Origin: Isoetes taiwanensis
Lineage: Eukaryota; Streptophyta; Lycopodiopsida; Isoetales; Isoetaceae
DNA: 64,000 nt
NCBI GenBank assembly: GCA_021234155.1
Contig: JAJEKV010000018.1
Location: forward strand, 14,206,925 to 14,270,924
Direction: 5' to 3'
Shown: positions 46,818 to 56,870 of the stretch, piece by piece
Layout of the letters: every line of letters begins with the position of its first letter
Numbering within the stretch: position 1 is the stretch's first letter
Program-made: the position numbers and the translations under genes
Notes under the pieces: model-generated
Database searches by the model: none
Told to the model about the DNA's origin: nothing
Seen by the model: only the letters and a program-made list of their open reading frames with translations

Positions 46818-48242
46818 TTAGTTAAACAAAGCAAGGGCAACATGTTGTTGCCAATACCTTTTTAGGTGCACAATGTTGATAGGGTTCATCAATTCTCTGC
46901 CATCAGCAATATCCTTCAGCCAATATGAATCCTTGCCAGCTGTCCCTATCACTTCAAATGGTCCCTCCCAAAGATTCTCAAATTTTGAAGCCATATCCTC
47001 CCTTGCTTTGTTCCACTTTAACACTAACTCTCCTGTTTTCAAGATTCCCTGCAATTTTGTGTGTGTTTTGAAGGCTGCAATGTCCTTAGCCTTTTTTCTC
47101 ATTATTGCATTCTCAGCCTCATATCTATGCTCCTCGAGCTGCATTAATCTCACAAATCTGTCTTTTAGAGCATCATCCATTTCCAAATTGATCTGATAAG
47201 CCAGTCTGAGTGATGGAAGCTCCAATTCTATAGGCAGTACTGACTCTATCCCATACACCAAACTGAAAGGAGTGGGTTTTGTAGCCATTTTGATGGTAGT
47301 TCTATATGCCCAAAGTGCATCATGGAGTTTTAAATGCCAATCCTTTTTTGAAACACTGATGGTCTTTTTCAGGATAGATTTGAGAGTCTTATTGGTTGAT
47401 TCTGCCTGGCCATTTCCTTGAGGGTAATAGGATGAACTCTTGGTATGCTTGACTTTCAAGGTAGCTAGAAGTAATGCAATTGCATGGTTAATGAACTGGC
47501 TGCCTCTATCAGAAACTATCTTGAAAGGGATGCCAAATCTGGCACAGATATTTTCATGCAGAAATCTTGCAGTGGCTTGGGCATTGGCTTCTCTCAAAGG
47601 AATTGCCTCTGCCCATTTGGTAAAGTAATCAGTGGCAACTAATATAAACTGGTGTTGAGCTGAGGAAGGTGGGTCTATGGGGCCTATGAAATCCAGCCCC
47701 CACATTTGGAAAGGCCCAGGGGAAGTTATGGCAGTCAGGGCAGCTGGCTGCAAGGTTTTTTTACCAAAAATCTGACATTTATGGCAGCATTTTATAGTTT
47801 CATAACAATCCTTAAAGAGAGTAGGCCAAAAGTATCCCGACCTTAGAATCTTTTTTGCAGTTGTATAAGCTGCAAAGTGTCCTCCACAAACTCCTTCATG
47901 ACATGCTTCAATTATCATTCTAGCCTCTTCTTCATCCACACATCTCAGCAAGACTCCTTCCTTGTCAACTTTGCATAGGATCCCTTCAATTAGCCTGAAC
48001 TTCTTGCACTTGTCCCTGAATCTTCTTTCTTGACTGACACTCAAATTCTTAGGCAACTCATTGCTCTCCAGATAGTTTCTGATGTCAAATTGCCAGTCAG
48101 TGTTTTCTGCATCAAAAGAAATCAAGTTTGTTAGATTGTCATCAACACACAAACCATCTTGATCTTCATGCTCAAACAAAGACATGTGGAAGATAAGAAC
48201 GGGATTCTCGATCAACTTTACCACCTTTACAAAGAATATCAT
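46818..48242 (-). CDS. F1 integrase, unit 1 (474 residues, open)
   Basis: Carries out insertion of the cDNA. HHCC zinc finger at residues 115-156 (H115, H122, C153, C156). Catalytic triad D184 (WGLDFIGP), D245 (SDRGSQF) and E281 (GNGQAES), with 35 residues between the last two as in retroviral-type integrases. GPF module at 427-429. No chromodomain. The true N-terminus belongs to a longer polyprotein: the first ~25 residues (MIFFVKVVKLIENPVLIFH) differ from unit 2 (DITVKVVKLIENPSSYLPH) because of changes at an ACAGTAAT site near 48232 and at other CAG/CTG sites. One further difference (THTKL against TAHKL) also sits at a CTG. Confidence 0.9.
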   Translation of the reverse strand: MIFFVKVVKLIENPVLIFHMSLFEHEDQDGLCVDDNLTNLISFDAENTDWQFDIRNYLESNELPKNLSVSQERRFRDKCKKFRLIEGILCKVDKEGVLLRCVDEEEARMIIEACHEGVCGGHFAAYTTAKKILRSGYFWPTLFKDCYETIKCCHKCQIFGKKTLQPAALTAITSPGPFQMWGLDFIGPIDPPSSAQHQFILVATDYFTKWAEAIPLREANAQATARFLHENICARFGIPFKIVSDRGSQFINHAIALLLATLKVKHTKSSSYYPQGNGQAESTNKTLKSILKKTISVSKKDWHLKLHDALWAYRTTIKMATKPTPFSLVYGIESVLPIELELPSLRLAYQINLEMDDALKDRFVRLMQLEEHRYEAENAIMRKKAKDIAAFKTHTKLQGILKTGELVLKWNKAREDMASKFENLWEGPFEVIGTAGKDSYWLKDIADGRELMNPINIVHLKRYWQQHVALALFN

Positions 48243-48253
48243 AAGCTTGGATC

Positions 48254-48738
48254 TTACAAGCCCACCTGCACAACTTGGCCTTTGGTTGCTTTTTTTAAAA
48301 AAGGAGTGAGAAAGGATTTTGTCTCATGAACACTTGCACCTGATTGTTTTGAAGAAGATGTCCTTGTCTCTCTATCAAAAACATCAGAGCTGCTGCACTT
48401 TTCTCCAACACAGGATATCTTAATTTGATTGTCGGGCCACATCTTGCTTGCAAAAGCAATTACATGATCCCTTGCAGCAGTGCCAAACCAATTGCTTTTT
48501 TTGTCACACTGATATAAGCTTTGAAGGGTTTCTCTAGATCAGGAGGTTTCAGCAGGATAGATTTGCAGATGGCATCAATGATCTTGTCAAAAGAATTTTG
48601 GCATTGCTCATCCCAATCTACTAGGATGTGTTTGCTTTCACTTTTGGAGAACTTTCCAACCTTTGTGAGGTTAGAGATTGGACTCATAGTGTGGGAAAAA
48701 TGAGGGACATACATTCTCAAAAAGCTGGTCATCCCCAT
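48254..48738 (-). pseudogene. F1 degenerate RNase H (tether-like), unit 1
   Basis: Begins GMTSFLRMYVPHFSH after the RT thumb and contains KPFKAYISVTKKAIGLALLQ. The normal Ty3 motifs would be TDAS, EKEL and TDH; here they are VTKK, EKSAAA and FMRQ, so three of the catalytic acids are absent. The same replacements are seen in F1-b and, at least for the last, in F2-a. The frame is broken after LLQG by a CCC run one base shorter than in unit 2 (48470), and again near 48430, where 'cagtgtcagg' of unit 2 reads 'gattgtcggg'. A structural, non-catalytic role is inferred. Confidence 0.8.
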
Positions 48739-50264
48739 GAAGCTTTTAACCTGTTTGAGGGTTTTTGGAGGGCTTCAACCTTACTGTCAGATATTTGAAT
48801 TCCTGCTGTAGATACTACATGCCCAAGCAATTCTCCCTTTGAGGATAAAAAAACACATTTTTTGGGGTTCAAACTCACTCCTCCCTTTCTACACAAATCA
48901 AACAACATGGTTAGCATATCAAAATGTTTTTCCAGAGAAGTTCCCAAACAAAGGTCATCCAAAAATACACGAAAAATATTAGCAGGCATTTCTCTAAAAA
49001 TTGTATCCATGGCTCTTTGGAATGTTGCAGATGCATTCATCAATCCAAATGGCATTCTTTTCATGGCAAATGTTCCCCAAGGTGTGATGAATGAAGTCTT
49101 TGGCTGATCACTTTCCTTGATGCTTATCTGATTAAAACCTGAAAAGCCATCTAAGAATGAGTAAATCTCCTTCCCTGCTACAGCATGCAACACTTCTTCC
49201 ATAAATGGCAAAGGATAGCAATCTTTAATAGTAGCTTTGTTTAAATCTCTATAATCTATGCAATTCCTAATAGTCTTGTTTTTCTTCTCAACAGGAACAA
49301 TGCAAGATAGCCACTCAGGGTTCACAATTTCTGTAATCACACCTGCATCTTTCATTTTGTACAATTCCTCCTTGATTAGACCTAATAGAGAAGCATTGAT
49401 CCTTCTTAGCTTTTGTATAACAGGTTTCATACCTTCCTTGATCTTGATTTCAAACTCACAAATGCTTTTGTCAACACCCACCAACTCATCATAATCCCAA
49501 GCAAAGATATCCTTCCAATCATCAAAGAATTTAGTAACCAAAGCATTGTCCTCTTCTTTAAACAAATCACCAACATATAGTACCCTATCTAGACCCTTCT
49601 TATTGACCTTGACTTCCTTTACCTGTTTGTCTTCACTTGCATTGATTACCAGGATGGGGTATAGCTGTTGCAGATCTTTCTTCTCAAGCTCATCTTCTTG
49701 AATTGCTCCCTCAGCCAAATGTTCCAGTAGCACACTCCTGCACAACGAGTCTGCTTCACCATTTTGCTCCCTTGGCACATGGCAAAGTTCCCAGGTTTCA
49801 AAGTTCTTCAGTTCCAGCATAGCTTGATTTCTGAGCTGCATCATGTCTTCACTGTTGGCCTGATATTCTCCTGATATTTGCCTGCAGACAAGCTGAGAGT
49901 CTCCAAAGATGATTACATCACTGATGTTTAGATTTCTTGCTTCTTGAAGACCTGCAATCAATGCCTTATACTCTGCCATATTAGAAGTGACATTTGGATA
50001 AATTCTTCCTACTTTAGCAAGCAACCTGTTGGAAGCATCCTTGAGAATAGCAGCAGAAGATGCCACATTAAGCCTTTTGGAAACACCACCATCAAACCAT
50101 AAATAAGCAAAATTGCTTGATTTGGTTGAAGCTAATTCTTTTGGAATTTTTATGCTAGATTCTAACTCTACTGCATTCAGTTCAAATTCTCCACATGGAT
50201 GTGATAACAGCATTTCTTCTTCAATGAAATTCATGCTTTCAAACTCTCCTAATTTATTGTACAA
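48729..50264 (-). CDS. F1 archaeal-type RNase H and reverse transcriptase, unit 1 (511 residues)
   Basis: One open frame, in frame with gag and protease upstream. aRNH, residues about 52-180, with all four catalytic acids: D58 (WFDGG), E98 (MAEYKAL), D122 (FGDSQ), D172 (GEADSL). RT, about 225-495: CIDYRDLNK (335-343), first catalytic Asp D372 (SFLDGFSGFNQI), MPFGLMNASATFQ (404-416), and FLDD at 434-437 in place of YxDD. It ends with 16 residues of frameshifted sequence because about 16 bases present in F1-b (GAAATTAGCACC...) are missing at about 48765; unit 2 has the same gap. The upstream separation from protease is a TAG at 50310-50312 where F2-c has Trp. Confidence 0.9.
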   Translation of the reverse strand: MYNKLGEFESMNFIEEEMLLSHPCGEFELNAVELESSIKIPKELASTKSSNFAYLWFDGGVSKRLNVASSAAILKDASNRLLAKVGRIYPNVTSNMAEYKALIAGLQEARNLNISDVIIFGDSQLVCRQISGEYQANSEDMMQLRNQAMLELKNFETWELCHVPREQNGEADSLCRSVLLEHLAEGAIQEDELEKKDLQQLYPILVINASEDKQVKEVKVNKKGLDRVLYVGDLFKEEDNALVTKFFDDWKDIFAWDYDELVGVDKSICEFEIKIKEGMKPVIQKLRRINASLLGLIKEELYKMKDAGVITEIVNPEWLSCIVPVEKKNKTIRNCIDYRDLNKATIKDCYPLPFMEEVLHAVAGKEIYSFLDGFSGFNQISIKESDQPKTSFITPWGTFAMKRMPFGLMNASATFQRAMDTIFREMPANIFRVFLDDLCLGTSLEKHFDMLTMLFDLCRKGGVSLNPKKCVFLSSKGELLGHVVSTAGIQISDSKVEALQKPSNRLKASWG

Positions 50265-50309
50265 TGTTACCTTTTTCTTGCCATTCGAAATAGTACATTC
50301 TCCTCTTGA

Positions 50310-51026
50310 CTATACAGGCCTAGCATCTACTGTAGAAAGCCATTTTCTGCCCAAAAGTAAGTCATATATATCTGATTTGTCCCCTATTCCTTCAAAAGCA
50401 ACCACAACAAAGTTAGCTGCAACCATTATTCCTTCAACATCAATAGGCACGTTGCTAACTATTCCCACTGGATTGATTTTTGAGTTAGAGAAAGATTTCA
50501 AGATCATTGGAGCTTTCTTGTCTATTTCTAGACCACATAGCCTCACGACATGGTGTGGCATTACATTCAAGGGTGATCCTCCATCTAGCAGAACCTTGGT
50601 TAAAATTTTTCCTTCCATTTTGGCAACACAAGTGAAAGCTCCAGGATCATGATCATCCTGGGTGAGCATGTGCTCCTCAATATGGTTTGTCAGGGCAAAC
50701 TCATCCTCTTTAGTAAGATTGAGTACCTTGTTTTTGTAAGAAGGGGCTATCTTGAGCAAGGTCAGCAAATCTACACAGATTTTCGAATTCTTCAACAAAT
50801 ATTCAAAGTCCTCACACTCTTTTTCCTTCTTGACAAATTTCTGAGCAGGAGGAGGAGGCACAGCCATTGCTTGCTCAGCATCCCTATGTTTCAAGATGTC
50901 AGCTTCCTCATGTGTTGATTCTTTCTCTTTGGCATTATTCATTCTTCTGGTGTGGACAGCCATTATCTCCTCTTGTTCTTCAATTTCCTGCACAAACCTT
51001 ATAGATGCACTTGGCTCATTAATTTT
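50310..51026 (-). CDS. F1 protease, unit 1 (227 residues from 50993)
   Basis: Retropepsin-type protease. Active-site block LLDGGSPLNVMP with the catalytic Asp at residue 137 counted from ATG 50991-50993. DGGS replaces the commoner DSGA or DTGS. FVVVAFEGIGDKSDIYDLLL precedes the C-terminus. The frame is open to the gag stop at 51027-51029 and ends at TAG 50310 (ARPV-stop-SRGECTISNG). The ATG is probably not the real start: the N-terminus INEPSASIRFVQEIEEQEEI continues directly from gag. Confidence 0.85.
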   Translation of the reverse strand, partial: KINEPSASIRFVQEIEEQEEIMAVHTRRMNNAKEKESTHEEADILKHRDAEQAMAVPPPPAQKFVKKEKECEDFEYLLKNSKICVDLLTLLKIAPSYKNKVLNLTKEDEFALTNHIEEHMLTQDDHDPGAFTCVAKMEGKILTKVLLDGGSPLNVMPHHVVRLCGLEIDKKAPMILKSFSNSKINPVGIVSNVPIDVEGIMVAANFVVVAFEGIGDKSDIYDLLLGRKWLSTVDARPV

Positions 51027-52094
51027 TTATTTTTCTTGTCTGGCAAAATATTCTTTGACACTGCATCTATCCTCATAATGTCCTACAGCCTTACAAAATT
51101 CACACACAGGGCATTCTTTACCAAAGTGACCTCTCTTCCCACACTTAGTGCACGGCCTATACCAGCAATAATCAGAGGAATGAGTATCTCTAAAGCAGTG
51201 CACACATGGAGGGTAAGTTTTCTTCTCAAATTTTGAGCTTTTCAGCTCTTGCAGTTGTTTGGTTACCTCAACCAGTGCCTCAGATACTTTGGTAATCTCT
51301 GCTCTTACATCTGCTGCAGGAGCCTCATCATCTTCCGTCTTAACCTTTTTATTTTCTTTTTGGATAGCATAGACAGGTACAGGTGCTGCTCCCATATACT
51401 CTTGCTCATAATCTGGAAAAAAAGGATCACTTGGTGAGTGTATGTCATCTGGTAAGTATGATATCATATCTGCAATTTCAGTAGCCTTGGTGAAAGCCTT
51501 GTGTATTGTATCAAATCCCTCCTGTTTTTGGATCTTCAAAAGCTTTCTGTGTATCCTTGGTCTGCTGCTTAATCCCCTGATAAAAGAAGCCAGTAGATGC
51601 AAGGTATGGTTAGGAACATGATTGATCTGGCATTTGACAAGATAGTGATTGAATCTTTCAACATACTGGTGCACACTCTCACCATGTTTGATGCGAAAAG
51701 TTTGCAACTCAAATATTAAATCTTGGGGGTCCAAGACTCTCCCAAACCTTGCTAAAAACTTTTTTACCAGTTCTTCCCAAGAGTTGGTGCCTAAACTTAC
51801 AACATACTCTAACCAAGCCCTGACCTCATCATTCTTGAAACACTTTTTAAACTCAGAGAACTTACAGCCCTTTTTGTGGCCATACTCTTGATAGTATTCT
51901 TCAAAAGTATTGAGGAAATTGTTGGCATTCATGCTCGGATCAAAGACAGGGACTGGAGTAGGCACATTTAGCTCAAAGTATTGATAAGGCATGCCTGCAG
52001 TTGCTTGTATAGTGACAGTAGGTGTTGCAGTAGCTTCATGATTATCCTGTGCTTCAGTAGGCTCAGATGTCTCATTAGTTCTTCTGGGTGCCAT
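51027..52094 (-). CDS. F1 gag, unit 1 (355 residues)
   Basis: Structural protein of the particle. Short N-terminal region, then the retrotransposon gag domain at about residues 35-180 (FLNTFEEYYQEYG, SWEELVKKFLARFGR, SVHQYVERFNHYL). A Lys/Glu-rich segment at 245-292 is likely to be coiled. Three CCHC knuckles follow, each CX2CX4HX4C: 297-310, 315-328 and 331-344. It ends FARQEK with TAA, in frame with protease. Start: ATG 22 nt from the primer-binding site, the first on the element strand, also used in F1-b and F2-c. Most retrotransposon gags have one or two knuckles. Confidence 0.9.
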   Translation of the reverse strand: MAPRRTNETSEPTEAQDNHEATATPTVTIQATAGMPYQYFELNVPTPVPVFDPSMNANNFLNTFEEYYQEYGHKKGCKFSEFKKCFKNDEVRAWLEYVVSLGTNSWEELVKKFLARFGRVLDPQDLIFELQTFRIKHGESVHQYVERFNHYLVKCQINHVPNHTLHLLASFIRGLSSRPRIHRKLLKIQKQEGFDTIHKAFTKATEIADMISYLPDDIHSPSDPFFPDYEQEYMGAAPVPVYAIQKENKKVKTEDDEAPAADVRAEITKVSEALVEVTKQLQELKSSKFEKKTYPPCVHCFRDTHSSDYCWYRPCTKCGKRGHFGKECPVCEFCKAVGHYEDRCSVKEYFARQEK

Positions 52095-52116
52095 GAGTCC
52101 AGATTCCAGGAAGATG

Positions 52117-52134
52117 ATCTCGGTAGAACCTCCA
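52117..52134 (-). promoter_or_regulatory. tRNA-Gln primer-binding site, array unit 1
   Basis: TGGAGGTTCTACCGAGAT on the element strand, 3 nt after the LTR 2 end. Complementary to the 3' 18 nt of tRNA-Gln as I recall it. Confidence 0.8.
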
Positions 52135-52137
52135 AAA

Positions 52138-54663
52138 TGTTGAAGGTGTTCCTGGCAAAACCTTCAACCTCAGTGGTTTAGAACCTCCAGGTTGCTTGAG
52201 GCAACCACTCTGAGTGCAAAGATTCCAGAAAAAATGCAGAAAAGTTCACTATGAGTATGTTTCCCTGAAGGTAAAAAAGTGTGTTTCACTAAATACCCTG
52301 CAGGAGATGGTCTGTCAAGCTATGGATATGGATGTCTCTGCTCAAAATGCCTAACACTTGATACTAACAGACTGCAAAAATTCAGCGAGGTCTGAATAGG
52401 CTAGATAGGTCAAAATCAGATCACTGACCTAGTCAATTTTTGGTCAATATCCCTGGCAGAGAGCAAAAATTTGAAACTCGATATTGGCAAGGAAATTTTT
52501 TGAGCTACCAACTCTATTTTGATCAGATTTGTCTGCACAACAGGGGCCAGGCTTTCTTTCTGACAGAAAAGGAGCCTATTTTTTCTCTTCGACAATTCTT
52601 TGCTTCAGACTATGAGAAATGAATAATCTCGAAAGAAACTATTTTCTAATGGGGAATTGCACGCGTGTCTAGCATTGCCTCGTTCAACATAATTATCTTG
52701 GCAAGATTGATGCTCAAACAATTGCTCTCCTATGCCCCATGCCTGTTGTGTAATATCATTGGATGCGAAAATATTGGCTTGAATTGGTATTGTAATTTTG
52801 CTTTGACAGGAATTTGGCTTTTGCACTTTCTAAAGAGTTGCTACATAGGCAGATCACATGTATCTTAACAGTCTGTTCGAGCACAAGACGCCTAGCCTCT
52901 AACAATCGCTTGCTTTTGGGAAAGAATTTCGATGCAACTCACACAGATTACTACAAAGGTCGGATTTTCAATTTTATCAAACACTCAAAAGATACAAAGA
53001 AATATCCCAAGCTCGTGGTCTTGGGTACAGGATCAAAATAGGTACACATTCAGCAAATCCAGAAGATTTGGTCAATAATCTAGATCATAGGTAGACATTG
53101 GAGGTCAGAATCAAGCTCAGGATCATCGAGCCGGTCCTTCTTCAAAGCAGAAAATCGCTTCTTTGCCTCAAAGCCCTCGAAATTCTTCTGTGCCAAAAAA
53201 CCCCTTTTGTAAAAGCTCTGTTCCGTTGAGATCGTGATCATTCCCCTTCAATCCTCTGTCTTTTAGCTCACAATTATCATTCTTGGCATTAAACAAGGTG
53301 ATTCGGCCAGTTTAGGTCATGATTTATTAGTTTGTTGGGCCAAATTAACTGGATCTTGGCGTTTTCCCAATTTAGGGTTCATACGGGTCCAACCGAAATA
53401 TCCCATAGGCTTAAACAGATTTGGCGGCCAAGGTATATAAGGAAAAGCAAATTGAATATTTCTGATTATTGCGTGCAGTGTCCACGTGGGATTCGGTACC
53501 TCCACCGCCCCACACGCCCGGATGCTCCACGCGGCATGGGGAGATTGGCTGGAAAGAGAAATTAGGCTGGAGGGGGGGTAGATAGGAAAATTTTTGCAAC
53601 CCCCTAAACCTTATGGCTTGATTCCCTAGGAAGCACATATAATGCCCAAAACAAAGCCTTTTTTCAAAATTCTTTTTTTCTAGGGGAATCTTTTTTTGTA
53701 TCCTATAAGATTCTGGAATCTCTTTTCACAATGGAGTTTTTTGAATTTGGCAAAAAGAGCTAAGGAGTGGATGATGTGGCATTTGGAGAAGATGACAAAG
53801 CTAGGTGGTGTGATGTGGCCAATGGAAATGATGACGTGTTAGCCAACTTGAGTTTGAAAATTCCTTCTAGTCAAAAATTTGAGTAATGTGGAGATGATGT
53901 GTATGACAAGTGTGGAGTGATGAGGTGTCAATGGTGATGTGGCAACAATGATGTTTTGATGTGGATTTTGATTTGCACATGAGAATTTGACACGAGAAGG
54001 CTAAAATGATGATGAATGTGATGATTTGGCACATAGGGTGAGGTGTCAAGTGACTTGGTCTATTTAGTGCCCATTTGGGAAGCAATTCTTTTTTATGAAG
54101 CAATTCCAAGTACTTTCTAGGGCACACTTGAATTTTGAACACCCTCCTTGGGATTTTTGCAACTTTCTTTTAATTTTGGTCAAGTTGCATGGGGTGTTGA
54201 CTTTGAGCGAATTTTTGACCAAGTCAAGTCATTTTTGAGCTAGGAGATGATGGAGCAAGTGGGTATTTCATGAAGGTTTATTTTGACTAGAAAGAATTTT
54301 CAAAGTCAAGTTTGACTTTGGGAGGTATGTGAGCATGGAGTCAAGGTTCAATGGTGTTTAGGATCATGGAATAAATGGGGAAGGGGATCTACATGCCAAA
54401 GATGCCAAGATCACAAATAGCCACATACCATGGAAAATTCTTCAAGGGGTCTTCCTTTTCCATTCTCTTCACTTCTTCCCTTGCTTGTTTGACCTTTTGT
54501 ATCTCTTGAGTGACTTGAGTCAATTGTCCTTCCTTTGCTCTTCAAACTTTGGTGTATGCTAGTGAAGCATTTCCTTGCTGTCTTGCAAAACAAATCAAAC
54601 CGAGAAGATTAGTGCCAACATGTGCTTGGTTTCTTCCATGCTTGCCATGGCATGGCAAAGACA
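52138..54663 (-). repeat. F1 array LTR 2 (shared middle LTR), 2526 bp
   Basis: Serves as 5' LTR of unit 1 and 3' LTR of unit 2. The junction on each side is internal sequence, with no target-site duplication. U5 stem-loop with PBS-like 11-mer at 52179-52206. It ends GCCATGGCATGGCAAAGACA, a slightly different terminal palindrome from LTR 1. Confidence 0.85.
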
Positions 54664-55396
54664 TTATGCCAAACAAAAAGAGAAGGCTGGTCTACCAGCC
54701 CTTTTGACTAGCTGTTTGTACCGACATAACTCCAGCCAGTTGCCAATGTGAGAATATGGTTGGCAACTCAATGACCTGCATATGGATTTGAAAGTGATAG
54801 ATTTGGCATTATGAATGTGTATATGAATGATGTTCCTTTCAGATGAACCTCGCATGGAAAATAAAACTCTTTAGCTATGAGAAGTGCGGGATGGAGGTAT
54901 GTCAGCAGCTTGGGGAACTTATGAAGATGTAGAGGGTTCCAGATGTAATAAGGTCAACTCTTGAACAGATGACAGATGGAGGCAGATAAAATGATGCACC
55001 TGCATGTGAAGATAAATCTTGTTAGTTTGAATGAGCTGCGCTTGTGTGGAGGCAATGGCAGCAACTCCGGATGATGAGGAATGATATAATGTAATGAATG
55101 AAATGTGTGAATGACATGCTCAGATGCACCTGCATGGAATTATGATCAGTTTCAATTCACTCCCCTCGGTTTGATCTCAACCTCATGCGACTTTTTTTGT
55201 ACTTGCAACACTAGAAACCCATTAGTACACAAACAATAACTTCAAAGCAGAACTGGACTAAACAAAATAGGCTTAATTTACTTTTGCTCTCATCTAACTG
55301 AAGCTTTTTTCTTATATTTTGCTTTTTTCTGTTTTTTCTTATTTTTCTTTTAGCAATGCACTTAACTAATCCTAACTACATCTTGCCATGAAGACC
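54664..55396 (-). other. 3' untranslated region of F1 array unit 2
   Basis: No gene. Same as 46087-46817 apart from CAG/CTG-associated changes (cagctgcag-type words read as aagtgcggg near 54882). Confidence 0.6.
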
Positions 55397-56849
55397 TTAG
55401 TTAAACAAAGCAAGGGCAACATGTTGTTGCCAATACCTTTTTAGGTGCACAATGTTGATAGGGTTCATCAATTCTCTGCCATCAGCAATATCCTTCAGCC
55501 AATATGAATCCTTGCCAGCTGTCCCTATCACTTCAAATGGTCCCTCCCAAAGATTCTCAAATTTTGAAGCCATATCCTCCCTTGCTTTGTTCCACTTTAA
55601 CACTAACTCTCCTGTTTTCAAGATTCCCTGCAATTTGTGTGCTGTTTTGAAGGCTGCAATGTCCTTAGCCTTTTTTCTCATTATTGCATTCTCAGCCTCA
55701 TATCTATGCTCCTCGAGCTGCATTAATCTCACAAATCTGTCTTTTAGAGCATCATCCATTTCCAAATTGATCTGATAAGCCAGTCTGAGTGATGGAAGCT
55801 CCAATTCTATAGGCAGTACTGACTCTATCCCATACACCAAACTGAAAGGAGTGGGTTTTGTAGCCATTTTGATGGTAGTTCTATATGCCCAAAGTGCATC
55901 ATGGAGTTTTAAATGCCAATCCTTTTTTGAAACACTGATGGTCTTTTTCAGGATAGATTTGAGAGTCTTATTGGTTGATTCTGCCTGGCCATTTCCTTGA
56001 GGGTAATAGGATGAACTCTTGGTATGCTTGACTTTCAAGGTAGCTAGAAGTAATGCAATTGCATGGTTAATGAACTGGCTGCCTCTATCAGAAACTATCT
56101 TGAAAGGGATGCCAAATCTGGCACAGATATTTTCATGCAGAAATCTTGCAGTGGCTTGGGCATTGGCTTCTCTCAAAGGAATTGCCTCTGCCCATTTGGT
56201 AAAGTAATCAGTGGCAACTAATATAAACTGGTGTTGAGCTGAGGAAGGTGGGTCTATGGGGCCTATGAAATCCAGCCCCCACATTTGAAAGGCCGAGGGA
56301 AGTTATGGCGGTCAGGTATTTACCGGGTAAAGTTTTTTTACCAAAAATCTGACATTTATGGCAGCATTTTATAGTTTCATAACAATCCTTAAAGAGAGTA
56401 GGCCAAAAGTATCCCGACCTTAGAATCTTTTTTGCAGTTGTATAAGCTGCAAAGTGTCCTCCACAAACTCCTTCATGACATGCTTCAATTATCATTCTAG
56501 CCTCTTCTTCATCCACACATCTCAGCAAGACTCCTTCCTTGTCAACTTTGCATAGGATCCCTTCAATTAGCCTGAACTTCTTGCACTTGTCCCTGAATCT
56601 TCTTTCTTGACTGACACTCAAATTCTTAGGCAACTCATTGCTCTCCAGATAGTTTCTGATGTCAAATTGCCAGTCAGTGTTTTCTGCATCAAAAGAAATC
56701 AAGTTTGTTAGATTGTCATCAACACACAAACCATCTTGATCTTCATGCTCAAACAGCACATGTGGAAGATAAGAACTGGGATTCTCGATCAACTTTACCA
56801 CCTTTACAGTAATATCATAAGCTTGGATCTTACAAGCCCACCTGCACAA
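55397..56849 (-). pseudogene. F1 integrase, unit 2 (frame broken near 56250-56330)
   Basis: Two frames cover it: 55397-56284 (295 residues, from WGLDFIGP to the C-terminus, with all core residues D, D, E) and 56208-56849 (213 residues, N-terminal extension and HHCC). The break lies where unit 1 has the CWG-dense string CAGTCAGGGCAGCTGGCTG (47732-47750). Unit 2 shows a garbled CGGTCAGGTATTTACCGGG (56309-56327) and loses bases in a GGCCCAGGGG string. The lesion may be technical, so the gene could be intact in the plant. Confidence 0.8.
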
Positions 56850-56870
56850 CTTGGCCTTTGGTTGCTTTTT

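Noticed and set aside
50113-50652. 179-residue plus-strand frame, with a second copy at 58693-59232
   Set aside because: Exact antisense of protease/aRNH of the array; open because the coding strand is constrained. No independent motif.
52117-52134. tRNA-like 3' end (CTCGGTAGAACCTCCA) as a possible tRNA gene
   Set aside because: Only the last 18 nt of tRNA-Gln are present, next to an LTR; no anticodon or D arm. It is the primer-binding site.
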